In this document: positions 45,371 to 57,017 of the stretch, piece by piece | Layout: each line of letters begins with the position of its first letter | Position numbering within the stretch: position 1 is the stretch's first letter | Assembly: GCA_036971615.1 (NCBI GenBank) | Contig: JAYKKR010000002.1 | Location: 2,728,001 to 2,792,000, forward strand | Length of the DNA stretch: 64,000 nucleotides | Direction: 5' to 3' | Origin: Amyloporia xantha | Taxonomy: Eukaryota > Basidiomycota > Agaricomycetes > Polyporales > Adustoporiaceae | Notes under the pieces: generated by a model | Databases searched by the model: none | What the model saw: the letters and a program-made list of their open reading frames with translations, nothing else | What the model was told of the DNA's origin: nothing | Made by a program: the position numbers and the translations under genes

Positions 45371-48008
45371 CTAAAGTTGCTGTGACCTACTACTTGTCCT
45401 CTTCAATCTCCGTGTTTGGCGAGCGCTTCTCCGCGTGATACTAGATCCAGTCTCTTGTGCTTCAGTGTTCTGCTTGCTTTTCCTCCTTTTCCGCGTGGGG
45501 TCTCGCTTTCTCTCAGTGCAATGCGACTGCTTCAGACTGTTGTCCCGAAGGCTATACGCTGACAGTTGCTGGGATGACGGTCCTGCAACGGATTGCATAT
45601 ATGAGTCTGTTCCATCGTGTTCACCGCTTTTTCCTGGCCGTTCTTCGCTTGCACTAAGACTATCGACCTGGATTAGAGGATCGCACACTCCCAGTTGGGT
45701 ATTAGGGCCAAGTTTATCAAATTCTTGAGTGTAGACGCCTTCGTTCAATGTGTCCGAAATTGTCAAAAGGTCGTACGCAATTTGGATATAGTGCTCATTT
45801 GCAACGCTAGGTCCTATACGATCGGGATAATTTTCGGCCTCCAGGTAAAGTGTGTGAAGTTGGTGCCGGATACTCTCGAGTAGAGAGATGGCATCGCGGA
45901 TGGATCTGTGAACAATGGAAGCGCCACCCTTCAACACCCCTGGTGCAGCGAGGGTCGCATCACGTTTGCTTCTGTTATAGAACAAGTCTGCGGCGAGTTC
46001 CATCTGTGCCATCAGGTCTTTCTTCGATTGGCAAGATTCGTCATTCGCCACCACACGCTTGTCAAAGACGAAATAATTTCCAATCCACCAGACAGACTCA
46101 AGGTCATGCAGTGGATTGTATCGAAACATGAATCTTTCAGAAGGGCCGGATGGCAAAGGCTTTTCCGGAGCTCGCTCGTGGTCGGTTTGGGGGACTAGGC
46201 CAAAGGCAGCGCGCACCCTCTCACGGCGATTAGGTTGGCTAACGTATCTAGGAGGGGCAACGGCCCTGAACAGATATTGTCGTGCTTCAACCTCTACTGC
46301 CTTGAAGTCCGCTGTCCCCTATGAAATGTCACGGAGTCAGCACATGGCACAGAACGTTGAGCGATTTGGAATCCACACACGGTGCGCATTTCCTGCCCTT
46401 TCACTTCGTCCATTGTCTTCGTATGCTCGAAATCGGAAAGTTTAAGTTCTCCATTGTAGACGAGGAGATTTCCTGTACTGATGTCACCATGTATACAGCC
46501 ACGGAGATGCAGTCCTCGCAATCCTATTGCGTATGCGTGTCAATCAAAAGGAGATGCGAAATGACGTATATGACTTCACCGACGACGGCCTTGCCCAACA
46601 ATTCAAAAATGTTCTTCAGCGAGGTAAGCTTGTGCAAGGGGTTACAGACTTCTGCAAAGACAACCCGATAATGAGTCTTGTAAAAATAATCGTAAACCAC
46701 TAGCCGCTCATTTTGCCGAATCGCGTGCTCTGCTGGGCGGAGGTAAGACTCTGTCCCTGCTTCAGCTGCAAGGCCAGCAGTGTTCTGCAACGGGATCGAA
46801 CCTTCGAGCGAAAGAGTAGTAGCTGGTTCCGCCTGTCTGCGGGTCCTTTGTATAGGTCGCTTAGTGTCATCAGGATTTCCATCAATCCACACATCACCAT
46901 GACACAGAACGGTCAGGAGAAAGAATGCTAGAGGGACTTCTTCGGGCTCCTTAGGCTTCGACTCACGCAGTTCCTGTAAAATGTATCCCTCCCTGTTTCG
47001 GTCGGAATCGATGCAGATATCCTTGATCACGACCAGGTCTCCGCATTCGGCGTCCTTGACCAACTTCCTGCCCACCCACACTCGAGTCCCGCGGCCTCGC
47101 AGTGGATTTGCGCCGGTATCGGAGAGTACCGCTGTGGTGCGATATATCACCTCTTCACCATTCTCGTCCTTCACGGTAATATCGTAGCATGTCTGTGCAG
47201 CTTCTGATGCGTTGCTATCCGTAGGAACGATACGTGTGATTGTGGGATCCCATCCGGCCTCACGCTCATTGGCATACATGAACCTCAGGAAGAACTCAAC
47301 TACGCTGTTGTGGTCCTGAGGAGAAAGTGTGAATACATATTAACTTTTACAGTCAATGACGCGCACCTCGATGAAATTGAACGGTCGGCTGACTATTAGA
47401 CCCCCACGACTCGAAAACCACAGCTTCATATTTGTATTCTCTATTGTCATGCCGTAAGTGAACCTGCGACACGGATCCTCATGCATGCATTGATGCATGC
47501 TCCATAGAACCTTCGCTTCATTCTGGAAGTATGGATGGGTAATTGTGGCTCATCTCAGAAGTCATCGAATACTCACATCAGTCCTGTCCGCAGAAGTATT
47601 GCGGAGCTTGTATTCTGCAGAAAGGGCAATGTCACACCAGTGTATTTTTGCGTGTACTCCGCCCCGCACAAAGTATCCATCTGGACGACACGTCGAGTTC
47701 CGATTTTCACTCTCTGGTGTACGATTTCGGTTATTCTGGAAGTGAAATGGCTTCTGTCCTAATCCATTAGCTTGAGCAATCGCGTTCGCCAACGCTTCAA
47801 GCGACTTGAGCGCCCCGTTCTCATGCATCTTCATGTTTGCGGGATCATTTCTGAACCACTTCCACCGACCATTCTTGAGGATCGTGCGATTGTTTCGGAG
47901 ATCCGCCACAACGCGCCTCACGTCAACTTCTTGTGGTAGAGGAGGCAAAATATTGTCGATAAAATGTCGGACACTGTACTGAGGAACTGAGGCTCCTAGA
48001 TCTATCAT
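45371..48008 (-). CDS. FunK1 fungal-type protein kinase
   Basis: Member of the basidiomycete-expanded FunK1 kinase family. The start ATG at 48008 gives MIDLGASVPQYSVRHFIDNI; a short upstream exon cannot be excluded. The N-terminal half is the FunK1-specific region (VVADLRNNRTILKNGRWKWF, WCDIALSAEYKL, TRVWVGRKLVKDAE). The kinase core has DLVVIKDICID (lysine strand VVIKD), then CIHGDISTGNLLVYNGELKL with HGDIS in place of HRDLK and the metal motif SDFEH in place of DFG, followed after an intron by TGTADFKAVEV. These substitutions are normal for FunK1. ESVWWIGNYFVF and a charged Ser/Arg-rich tail (TRRLKRTSSRSQQL) close the protein at TAG 45371-45373. Roughly eight exons. Function unknown; such genes are often variable in copy number between related fungi. 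Confidence 0.85.
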
Positions 48009-48555
48009 CAGAGCGTAGTATGCTGCACCCCCAAGTTTGTTTTAGGTGAGCAGGAATATCGGGGATACAAGAACTATTAAATGCGTAAAATAACCGGAAA
48101 ACAATGTATCATATTTTTTAATTAGGATAGGACACATCTCGCTCACCTTATATTTCTACCAGTCGATGTGTGGGCAGGATCTGTCAGAGCGACTATTATC
48201 ACTGGAAGGCAACGGGCCGACTTGGAATCCAAGCTAAAGGTGTGTGTGGCCTGAGTCAATTGCGCTGATCAGAGCAGTTACCGGTTACGAATGTGGACAG
48301 AATCAAGGTCGAACAAAGCACGAAGCGTTGAATGTGGAAGGATGGAGGTGGCCGCTGCGAACAGGCTTGATTCAACGCCCGATCCCATCAGATCCAATCT
48401 GTGCCACACTCCACGAGTCTCGCCCAATGCGGCTATATACTGCTCTTTTTTCCCTCCCTCGAAGTTCACTCTCATGGCTGAGGAATGAACTTCAAAACAC
48501 GTGAAACAGCCTCATCTCTTCCATCGGCCACGCTGAGTTATTTCGACACAACACG
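48009..48555. other. Divergent promoter region of FunK1 and METTL16-like gene
   Basis: 547 bases between start codons. Short unsupported open frames only; an A/T-rich stretch near 48080-48130. No motif recognised. Confidence 0.5.
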
Positions 48556-50599
48556 ATGCATCCACGCAATCCATATCGACAATCGCCCGATTTCTCCGTT
48601 CTCGCGGAAGCGTATCCAGCGCTCAAGCCACAGTGTGTTGTTTCTGAATGTGCTTCTCTAAGTGTCTGATACTCCCCGAGCTTAAAGGCTACTCCTAAAG
48701 GCTGCACGATTGATTTTAAAAATGACACAGCACAGAGGTCTGACATCCGTCCCAGACGTGTATTTTCTGCCGCTAATTACTCGCCATCCATCAGTGCAGA
48801 CGTCTAACAGAAGCACTGCTGCACCGCGACTTTCAAATATCCCTTGATATTCCGGAGGACCGGCTCTGCCCTCCGGTATGTGTTCCAATGCACATTTTGC
48901 GCTCCAGCTATTGACGCGTAGAGTAGGTCCCAAATAGGTTTGTCGATTACTATTATTGCCTACCAAGATACCTGATACATGTCTCAGATTGAATTATATC
49001 CTATGGTTGCAAGATATTGTTGAGGCAACCTATCTGGCAGTGCCCCTGGCGTCAGAAAGGAGAATACTGGGCGTGGATATGTACGCGAATATGGGAGTCT
49101 GCCTGTTTTAGTGACTCACATGATGACAGTGGTACGGGGGCATCCGCCATATATCCTCTTCTCGGGTGCCGGTCGCATCCACTCTGGTGTTTTGTTGCGA
49201 CAGGTACGACTCTCAAGAGCCGCTCGCGGGGCTTTTTTCCTGTCTCACTGTCGTGAAAATTAGATATTGATGAAAAATCGCTACAATATGCTCACCGGAA
49301 CATAGAGCACAATAACCTCCAGGATCGCATTAGTCTTGTCCGTTCGAACTGTGATGGACCTGTCTTGCTTCACTTGTTTGATCCGGCGATCCTTGCGGGA
49401 ACTGCGCACTACGAGTTCACCATGTGTAATCCGCCATTTTACAGCAGCAAAGACGACGTGTTGCATTCCGCTGAAGCCAAAGAGTTTATACCTACCGCAG
49501 TACGTCACTCTTTCTGCTCGTCGTTTGCACACCGCGTTCTCTGCCATTCCGCCACGTTTGAGCAACGTGACGGTCGGTGTTAGGCATTGACCATCGGACA
49601 CCTCGTCTTTCGATTGAGTCGGACGGATGGCCTTCAAGGCCACGATGCTTCTACAGTATACACATTAAATCTGAAACATTTCTCTTCGGCCTTTCCAGGT
49701 GTGTACTGGTGCGGATGTCGAGATGATCACCCCAGGAGGGGAAGCCGCCTTCGTGTGTAAGATGGTTCTCGAGAGTCTAGAGACTAAGTCACGGTGCAGG
49801 TATGAATAGCAGCTCTCCAATGGGGCCTGGCATACATGTCTCACATGGCGTCAGGTGGTATACGTCCATGCTCGGGAAGCTGTCCTCCCTTAACGAGGTG
49901 GTCATGCTCCTACGTGAGCACCGAGTAAGCGCTGATCCTCTCTTTTAATAGCTCGTATTTACAAATGTCTATAGATAGACAACTACGCTTGCACGGAATT
50001 CGTCCAGGGACAGACGCGCCGATGGGCAGTTGCATGGTCCTTTGACGACATCCGGCTGCCTGATGTATGTCCGTCTATTCTATCGCAATGGAGGTGAGAA
50101 AATTAATATTGGGTCACTACAGTCACTAGCTCGAATAACAAATATCGCCCTACACAATGTGATGCCTCCGCGAAACACGTTACAGCAATCCTTTCCAAAA
50201 GCAGAGACTGTCGCGCATCTAGCCGCGGCGCTTAAGCCAATATTGGCTGCTGCAGAAGGCATATCTCTCCAACCATTGTCATCATCCGATGATGCCTCTC
50301 TGCCCGCGACAGACCTCCTTGTTACCGCTGCACGCGATACGTGGTCCCGGGCGGCCAGGCGGAAGAAAGCGGGCTCGGAAGCCACTAGGATGCAAGACGG
50401 AGTGATTGCTGCTCTTGTTCTGCGGCTAACCTGTGTTAGACAGGATGAGGGTGTAGCGGGGCGCGCTATAGCCTCGGATTGTCCGATGATCAAGTTCAAT
50501 TGGGTGAAGGGCAGAGACAAAGCTTTGTACGAGAGTTTCGTGAGCCATGTGGAGAGAAAGGTTGCTGCTGCGTTGAGCTCAAATACAGTTCTCAGTTGA
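48556..50599 (+). CDS. METTL16-type RNA N6-adenosine methyltransferase
   Basis: Likely methylates A43 of U6 snRNA, as METTL16 and fission yeast Mtl16 do. From ATG 48556 the protein begins [20 protein letters not shown], matching the METTL16 opening (MHxRNxY...PPDFxxLAxxYP). Spliced exons continue with [53 protein letters not shown], then the AdoMet site [16 protein letters not shown], the acidic [20 protein letters not shown] and the catalytic [12 protein letters not shown] (NPPF). The rest has [30 protein letters not shown] and [20 protein letters not shown], all METTL16-type. A C-terminal region of about 180 residues follows, less conserved, ending [13 protein letters not shown]. Ten or so exons; one intron near 49500-49698 is long. 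Identity is firm; U6 as substrate is inferred. Confidence 0.92.
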
Positions 50600-51720
50600 T
50601 CGAAGTCCGATTGCTGATATTGTTTCTGCCAATGACCATCAGTCCGAGCGGCGTCGACACGTTGTGTATAAGTGAAAGGCAGTAAGAGTGCCCGAACCCG
50701 GGCAATGGCATAGTGGCAAGCGGGCGGTCAACAACTGTCGGCTCCGCCGCACCCGAGCCGAGGCCTAGCCTGGGCGAACCAAGGGTGTGGAGCCCACTCT
50801 AGTTCATCCGCATGTACTTACGAGTATGGAGTATAAAATCTTCGACCTGAAAAAAAAGGTCCACAACTACGTTTTTCTCGCCGTCGACGGGTGCGTCCCG
50901 CACATCACGACCGGAACTTCAGACGCTGGCGAAGTCCGCAGCCAGCGCTCTAATAGTCGGGTGCGGGCGGAGAGATAAAGCTCACCGTCACTTTGCGAGA
51001 AAGCCATGCCCGACTGTACGTATAGCATATCTCGTCACAGTTTACATAGCAGAGTTCGACGAGCTGTTGACGACGAGGGGAGCTCGCGATCCACAACCTC
51101 GTGTCGGGTCGGCATTTCGCTGAGCATCAATGTCTGCAGATTATTTAGCATGATGATGGCCTGGAAAGGATGAACGGCTCAAGAAAGACCTCCAATTGTT
51201 CCGTATGCGCGAGATGCGTGCAATGGCGAGGAAACCATCGCGGACCCTCTTAGGGAAGAGCAGCGAGGAAGACTACGACCGGGGCGGTCCTCACCGAATA
51301 GATCTCGACCATGAACGTGGTCTGGCCGGAAGGAGAGACGAGGGATGTGTGTGAAATACGCTCCCATGACAATTTACGGCTCCCCTGGGGTCGCTGAGAG
51401 TCGCGTACCTCGACGCGATTTGGTGATGTCATCCAGAAATGGACGAGGGACGTCCGCCAGGTTCCGAGTCGTGGGATAACAGTCGTGCAATCTCGGAGAG
51501 CAGCAGCCATGCCCATGGGCGCCAACTGAGCGCCGTGTCCCAACGCGTCAGGTGCGCGTCATTCATTGATCGGACGCGGTCACGCCCACCTCGGCATCCC
51601 GGCACAACCCCGCAGGAGCATCTCGGGACTCACGTGTTATGACCGAATTGGGACCAAGTGGCAGAAGGGCAGCTCAGGATGATGTACGGACTCTGGAACC
51701 GTCCCCTTCCTGCCTATCAG
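50600..51720. other. Intergenic, 1.1 kb
   Basis: No gene supported. Contains the palindrome CCCGAACCCGGG-like element near 50692-50703 and a short A8 run near 50851. The right part, up to the TATA box at 51721, is the formate dehydrogenase promoter. No repeats or RNA genes recognised. Confidence 0.5.
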
Positions 51721-51727
51721 TATAAAT
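51721..51727 (+). promoter_or_regulatory. TATA box (TATAAAT) of formate dehydrogenase
   Basis: TATAAAT lies 103 bases upstream of the ATG at 51824 and is followed by a C/T-rich stretch (about 51745-51790), the usual initiator context of strongly expressed fungal genes. Confidence 0.65.
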
Positions 51728-51823
51728 GGCCACTTCCAGACGTTCAACTCCTCCAGTCTTTCCCCCACAAACCACATCCTCTGCATCCCTCCCTTTTAAA
51801 ACTCGACATCCGTCGCTCTCACC

Positions 51824-53364
51824 ATGTTCAACCGCCTCGCATCCCGCTCTCTCGCTACCTCTTCTCGTAGCTTCGCTCGTCCTGCGACCTCGTCGTGGAA
51901 CCGTGGTATGAAGGTAAGCGCCAGCGCTGTCGATTTCCAGCATGCAATGACATACTTTCCAGGTTCTGGCCATTCTCTACCGTGGTGGCGAGGCTGCTAA
52001 GCAGGAACCGCGTCTATTGGGAGCGGTTGAGAACGAGGTTCGTTCGCAGCTGAACGTCAAACATGTCAAATTCATCCCTGATTTTATGTTGTAGCTCGGT
52101 CTGCGTCAATGGTTGGAGTCCCAGGGCCACGAATACATTGTACGTGTTTGAATTTCGCATAGCCCGATACCCTCCTCTCACATTGGCAACGCAGGTCTCC
52201 GACGACAAGGAGGGCTTCCAGAGCGACCTCAACAAGCACATCAAAGATGTGAGCCTCCCAACTTACGGTTTGATACGAATGGAAGAGCTGACAGATTCTT
52301 TCAGGCGGAGGTTGTCATTACCACCCCATTCCACCCCGGATACCTGACCCGTGAGCTCATCGACACGGCAAGTAGTTTTTCCGAACATACACCGACGTCA
52401 TAGATTAACCCAGCCACTCTCCAGGCCAAGAACCTCAAGATCTGTATCACCGCTGGTGTCGGCTCTGACCATGTGGACCTCAATGCTGCTGTCGCCCGTA
52501 AAATTCAGGTGCTTGAGGTCACTGGCTCCAACGTCACTTCCGTTGCCGAGCACGTGGTCATGAGCATCCTCCTGCTCGTGCGCAACTTTGTGCCCGCGCA
52601 CGAGATGATCGAGCGCGGTGACTGGATGGTCTCTGAGATCGCCCGCAACGCGTTCGACCTCGAGGGCAAGACCGTGGGTACCATTGGTTGCGGTCGTATC
52701 GGGTACCGTGTCCTTGAGCGTTTGATGCCCTTCGATACCAAAGAGCACCTCTACTACGACTACGCTTCTCTCCCGGCTGGTATGTATAGTCGACTCTTTT
52801 AATGGGAACGCATTCTGACGCGTCACCTGTAGATGCGGAGAAGAAAGTCAGGGCCCGCCGCGTTGAGGACCTGAAGGATATGGTCTCTCAGTGTGACATC
52901 GTCACCGTTAACGCTCCCCTCCACGAGGGTACCAGGGGCCTTGTCAACGCTGACCTGCTCAAGCACTTCAAGAAGGTAAGCTCGTCTTCTATACGAACTT
53001 TGCGCATGTACTCATGATTTATGCTCAGGGTGCTTGGCTCGTCAACACTGCCCGTGGTGCCATTTGCGACAAGGACGCCGTCGCGGCTGCGCTCAAGAGC
53101 GGCCAGATCTCCGGCTACGCCGGTGACGTCTGGAACGTCCAGCCTGCGCCCAAGGACCACCCCTGGCGCACGATGAAGAACCCGCTCGACGGTGGTAACG
53201 GCATGGTGCCCCACTACTCCGGCACCACCCTCGACGCGCAGAAGCGCTACGCCCAGGGTACCCGCGAGATCCTCGAGAACTACCTCACGGGCAAGCCGCA
53301 GGTAGCAGCGAACGTCATCGTCGGCATTGGCAAGATCGAGTCCAAGGCGTACGGTCAGCACTAA
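51824..53364 (+). CDS. FDH1: NAD-dependent formate dehydrogenase
   Basis: Oxidises formate to CO2 with NAD; in wood-decay fungi it consumes formate from oxalate breakdown and gives NADH. The start ATG at 51824 gives [20 protein letters not shown], Arg/Ser-rich without acids, a likely mitochondrial presequence of about 28 residues that yeast FDH lacks. The mature part begins [18 protein letters not shown]. Conserved elements: [13 protein letters not shown] (substrate side), [28 protein letters not shown], the NAD fold [45 protein letters not shown], and the catalytic His in [20 protein letters not shown] with [15 protein letters not shown] before it. The C-terminus is ESKAYGQH, then TAA. Six introns or so of about 50-60 bases. 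Strong TATA promoter upstream suggests high expression. Confidence 0.96.
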
Positions 53365-54748
53365 GCGGCGAGCGACGAGCTAGCCCAAAGCCCAAAGCCG
53401 GTGCGCTGGTTTGCGGTTGTGGACGGACTGCACCCTTCAGACTTTTCGTTTCCACGCATTGTAGATTATCATTATCATGAATTGTAGCACATCGTAATTC
53501 GCATAACAAACTAGCAAAAAATCAAAAAGGATGTTTTTGTGATTTGTGATTGCGAAAAGTATCATCAGTTTCCTGTCCTCTTCGACTTTGACCGAGCCGC
53601 AGTTTTCACCTGATACCGGGCGCCAAGAGGTTTCTCGCGCCAACGCCCTGTTCGATTTTGACTTCAACGATGAGTTCTACAGATCGGTTTGCTCAACAGC
53701 CTCGGCTAGTCTTACAGATCAGAATGCTCTAGGTCCTCTCTGATCTTGTCTCGGAACACTAGCGCACTACATCGTTGGATTGCTGGAGAAAGAGGGCGGC
53801 CACCAGCTCTGAGGCCTGGCATACTTCTGACCGCGAGGTCGTATTTATGTTTGAACTCAGGTCGACCCTTACCCTAGCAAACTCTGCGGACATACTGGCG
53901 TGACGCTGGTGTTGGTATCTGCAGTTGCGGTATTCAGCAGATTCGCAGCGCTGCCAGTGGTCTGGACAGGGTCGACACGATTACGTCTGGACTGTGGATG
54001 CCAACTGTTCCCGAGTCACCGCTCTCTTTTCACTCATGCCCCGGGGCCCGTGGCATGAGAGGGAGGGTGTGCGCTGCGCATAGACATTTTCATCCGCGCT
54101 CGGTATCTTTGCTATTCTGACAAATGAGTGTTTTCTTGTGCTGGGTTCATTTCGTTCCTCATTGTTCCGAACGCTTCATCGTGTTGCTGTGACTGCGCCT
54201 GGCTGTGCTGATCGTCGAGTAGTTCTGCATGAACACGAGGCGACGTGGAATATTCGCTATCCGACGCTCGACGGCATGGTATGTTGGTCGCATTGCGGTG
54301 TCTTCTTCATGCCCAACGCGCGCCAGGTTGGATATTCACTTGGGGCTCAGTTTACTTCACATGGGTGGTTTCTTTCACGTCGACTTCTTGGCGTATTGCA
54401 TACTCTGTGGACAGCACCAGCAAACGTACTGTTGCGTCCATAGTGGGAGACTTATTCTCGGGTATCGCTAACTTGAATGTTATGGAGGCATATACTATCA
54501 GTATACTATCACAGTGCAGATGTCCCCCCTCAATGTTTAGTTCGTGGGTCACACATATTCGACTCAGCGTCTGTATAGAGTTTGTACATTCACTTAGGGC
54601 CCCGCCCGGTTCTATAGACAAATATGGCTCAGACTTCGCTGAGGCTCTGTACGAAGGTTTGATGCGTGCGCGCTCGGAATGCCCGGTTTGCCTACCCAGT
54701 CCATCCCTCCTTTCTGTTATCTCTGACTCCTCTTTTCCAATAGGCATC
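53365..54748. other. Intergenic, 1.4 kb
   Basis: FDH1 3' flank followed by the upstream region of the unknown gene at 54749. Open frames here (for example 54245 onward, in frame with the next gene) lack any domain signal and begin with ordinary intergenic sequence. No repeats recognised. Confidence 0.5.
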
Positions 54749-57017
54749 ATGCCCAAATCGACCAAAGAGGAGACTTGTCTCACAATCCTTGAAGTGGATC
54801 GCAAGACCCGCTGCACCAACGCTCCAGAAAGAGGAGTGCCACGATGCAAAATGCATCAGAAGCAGTATCGCACTATGTACGTGCGGTACAAGGATGCGTC
54901 CAAGATTGTAGATGAGATGGAGACTGCCAAGATTCCAACCCGTGCTCAGATTGTTTTGTATGAAGACCTCGAATTCACCAAAAAGAAAGCAATCTGGATG
55001 CGACGTTACGTCGAAGCCATCCGAGTGGAGAAGATCGGCAGAGAAGTGCACGAGTCGCGATTCTTCCTGAAGGGCAAGTGAAAAAGACACACTGATTGGC
55101 CGGCTTTTTACTGACTTGATCATTATTGCAGTGGATCGTGGACATAAGATCCGTGGGAAATTGCTTAACAGAAAGATGGTAGAAAGCATCAATGTCATGG
55201 ACGCTCTGGAAGAACGTGTCTTCGACCTGCAATACGCTAAGGATCCAGCCTACGTTTGGGTCAAGAAATTACAGTCAGAAACTCGAGTGCCACATTCGAC
55301 CACAGAGGTCGATCAAGCCGCGGACCCTCTCTCGCTGTCAAATGTCCTACGTCGGTCGGACGGTCAAGGCGAACGAGTCGTCGCGATGCAGCACGAAGAA
55401 AGCGAAGACGACGACCCTATCGAACTTGTGATGCGGGCGTAAGTGCTTTTATTGATTCCCTTTTAATAAATATCTTAGTCCCTTGTGTAACAGTGAGAAG
55501 CGGAAATATCTCCGGAGATACAGCTTTCTCAGGGAGAGTCGGGAAGATTGGATGGAGCGTTCGCTTTCAGAGGAGGAGCGCAAAGATGCAGAGTATGTGC
55601 GCAGAGTCAACATCCAGCGCGACACTATTTTGCAATACACTCGACGTATCATCTTGCATGACCCCGAGCTTGTGCTGAAGGCAGATGGCAAAGTCTCGTT
55701 GAATGATCTATTCCTGGATACGAATTTCTCTGCGGCTGATTTCGAGAGGCTGGAGCAAGGGCAGCGCAAACGTTTGGAAGAAGGAATGATCTGGTGGAAG
55801 GATGCGACTTTGGACGCCATCGCTATGTGGGGAAAGGGGCTCACGAATGCTAATCTTGGTGAACTCAGTAAGTGCTGCATGAGCTATCAGCGAGCATAAT
55901 TTCTTGATCGTACTTCTCAAGAAAATCGTTTCAAGATTGCGGGTGGATGGGTTTTCAATGATCGCCATTCGCGCACTATGACGAACGAAGCTTGGTGGGT
56001 GCGTCAGGAACAGATCTGCTTACAATGATCGGCATGACGTGATGATGCATGGTTTACTAGTATCTTCTGGATGCGCTACATCCTCCCGCGAACGTGGAAA
56101 ACCGCCTGATGTACCTCTGCAACAACTTTGACGACGTGCAGGCCTTCTTGTCCTTTGGGGCCTTCGGATCATATCCCTCTCCTGAATTTTGCGAGAGAGT
56201 CAACTGTGCAGGACTCAGGGCTCATCTTAGTCTATGTGGTGTTGTCCTTGGGGACATGGTCTCATCGTCGCTTTCAAAAGTCACTGGTCCAGTCCCTTCC
56301 ACACTGCCCGCATCGCGGCCCGACCTCATGAAGTGGGCGCAATTAGAATCCAGGTCTTACATGTTTGGGGCCGTCCGCAATGATGCTGACGACTTCACTC
56401 ATGCATTTCTTCGAGAGCTCCGCCTACATCCGGATAAATTTGTCGTGATGACACGCTCGGAGACCGATCCTGGTCAGCAACTTGAGCAATTTGGAGGTGC
56501 TGCGGATGAGACATTTCATCAGATGAGGTCACGCACTTTCGAAACACCCAAGACCGATTTTCGGAATCATCCAGTAGGGCAAGGTGCCTGGAGCATCATA
56601 CGGAGTGGTCGAGATGTGCTGTATAGCACTGGCGCAGGCAGTACAATGCAACTCCCCAAGGGGTACCTAACAGAACTCACAACTGAGAGGAACGAAGGCT
56701 GGCTCTTTTGGCTGAAGAAGGATCGCTTCAAGGTGAAGTATTTCCTGATTTTGGATCCTTTGCCGGGCAGGGAAGTGAGCAAACTCTGTCGTGATGTGGC
56801 CTGGGCCGCCTTGTGTGCCGCTGGTCGTGCCCAAGGTCCTTATACGATGAAGAAGTATGCCAAGGCCGCTGACACGCTCTTACGTGAGCGGACCTCGAAA
56901 TTACTGGGTTGGATGCCACCTAGTGTCGCAACGTACAAAGTTGAGTCGATTGAGGAACGGATGAAGAAAGAAGGGTTGGATAAGTATATGGACCTGATGG
57001 AGAATATGTCAATTTGA
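54749..57017 (+). CDS. Large conserved-looking protein of unknown function, Cys/His N-terminus
   Basis: Not recognised. The ATG at 54749 opens MPKSTKEETCLTILEVDRKT, then RCTNAPERGVPRCKMHQKQY: a C...C...C-x2-H pattern that could bind one zinc ion. It runs into a helical, charged segment (ASKIVDEMETAKIPTRAQIV, KKKAIWMRRYVEAIRVEKIG). The frame continues across introns at about 55080-55131, 55440-55493 and 55868-55922, plus one or two near 55990-56090. It then reads YLRRYSFLRESREDWMERSL, IWWKDATLDAIAMWGKGLTN, RFKIAGGWVFNDRHSRTMT and a 300-residue last exon (NRLMYLCNNFDDVQAFLSFG, EGWLFWLKKDRFKVKYFLIL, SKLLGWMPPSVATYKVESIE) to TGA 57015-57017. Total near 680 residues, no membrane segment or signal peptide. 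The frame consistency over five exons makes it a real gene, probably a basidiomycete-restricted family. Confidence 0.72.

Noticed and set aside
54245..54748. Upstream extension of the unknown protein from 54245
   Set aside because: The frame is open but its translation looks non-coding (Cys/Trp/His rich, no conserved-looking blocks); the ATG at 54749 begins sequence of a different, protein-like character.
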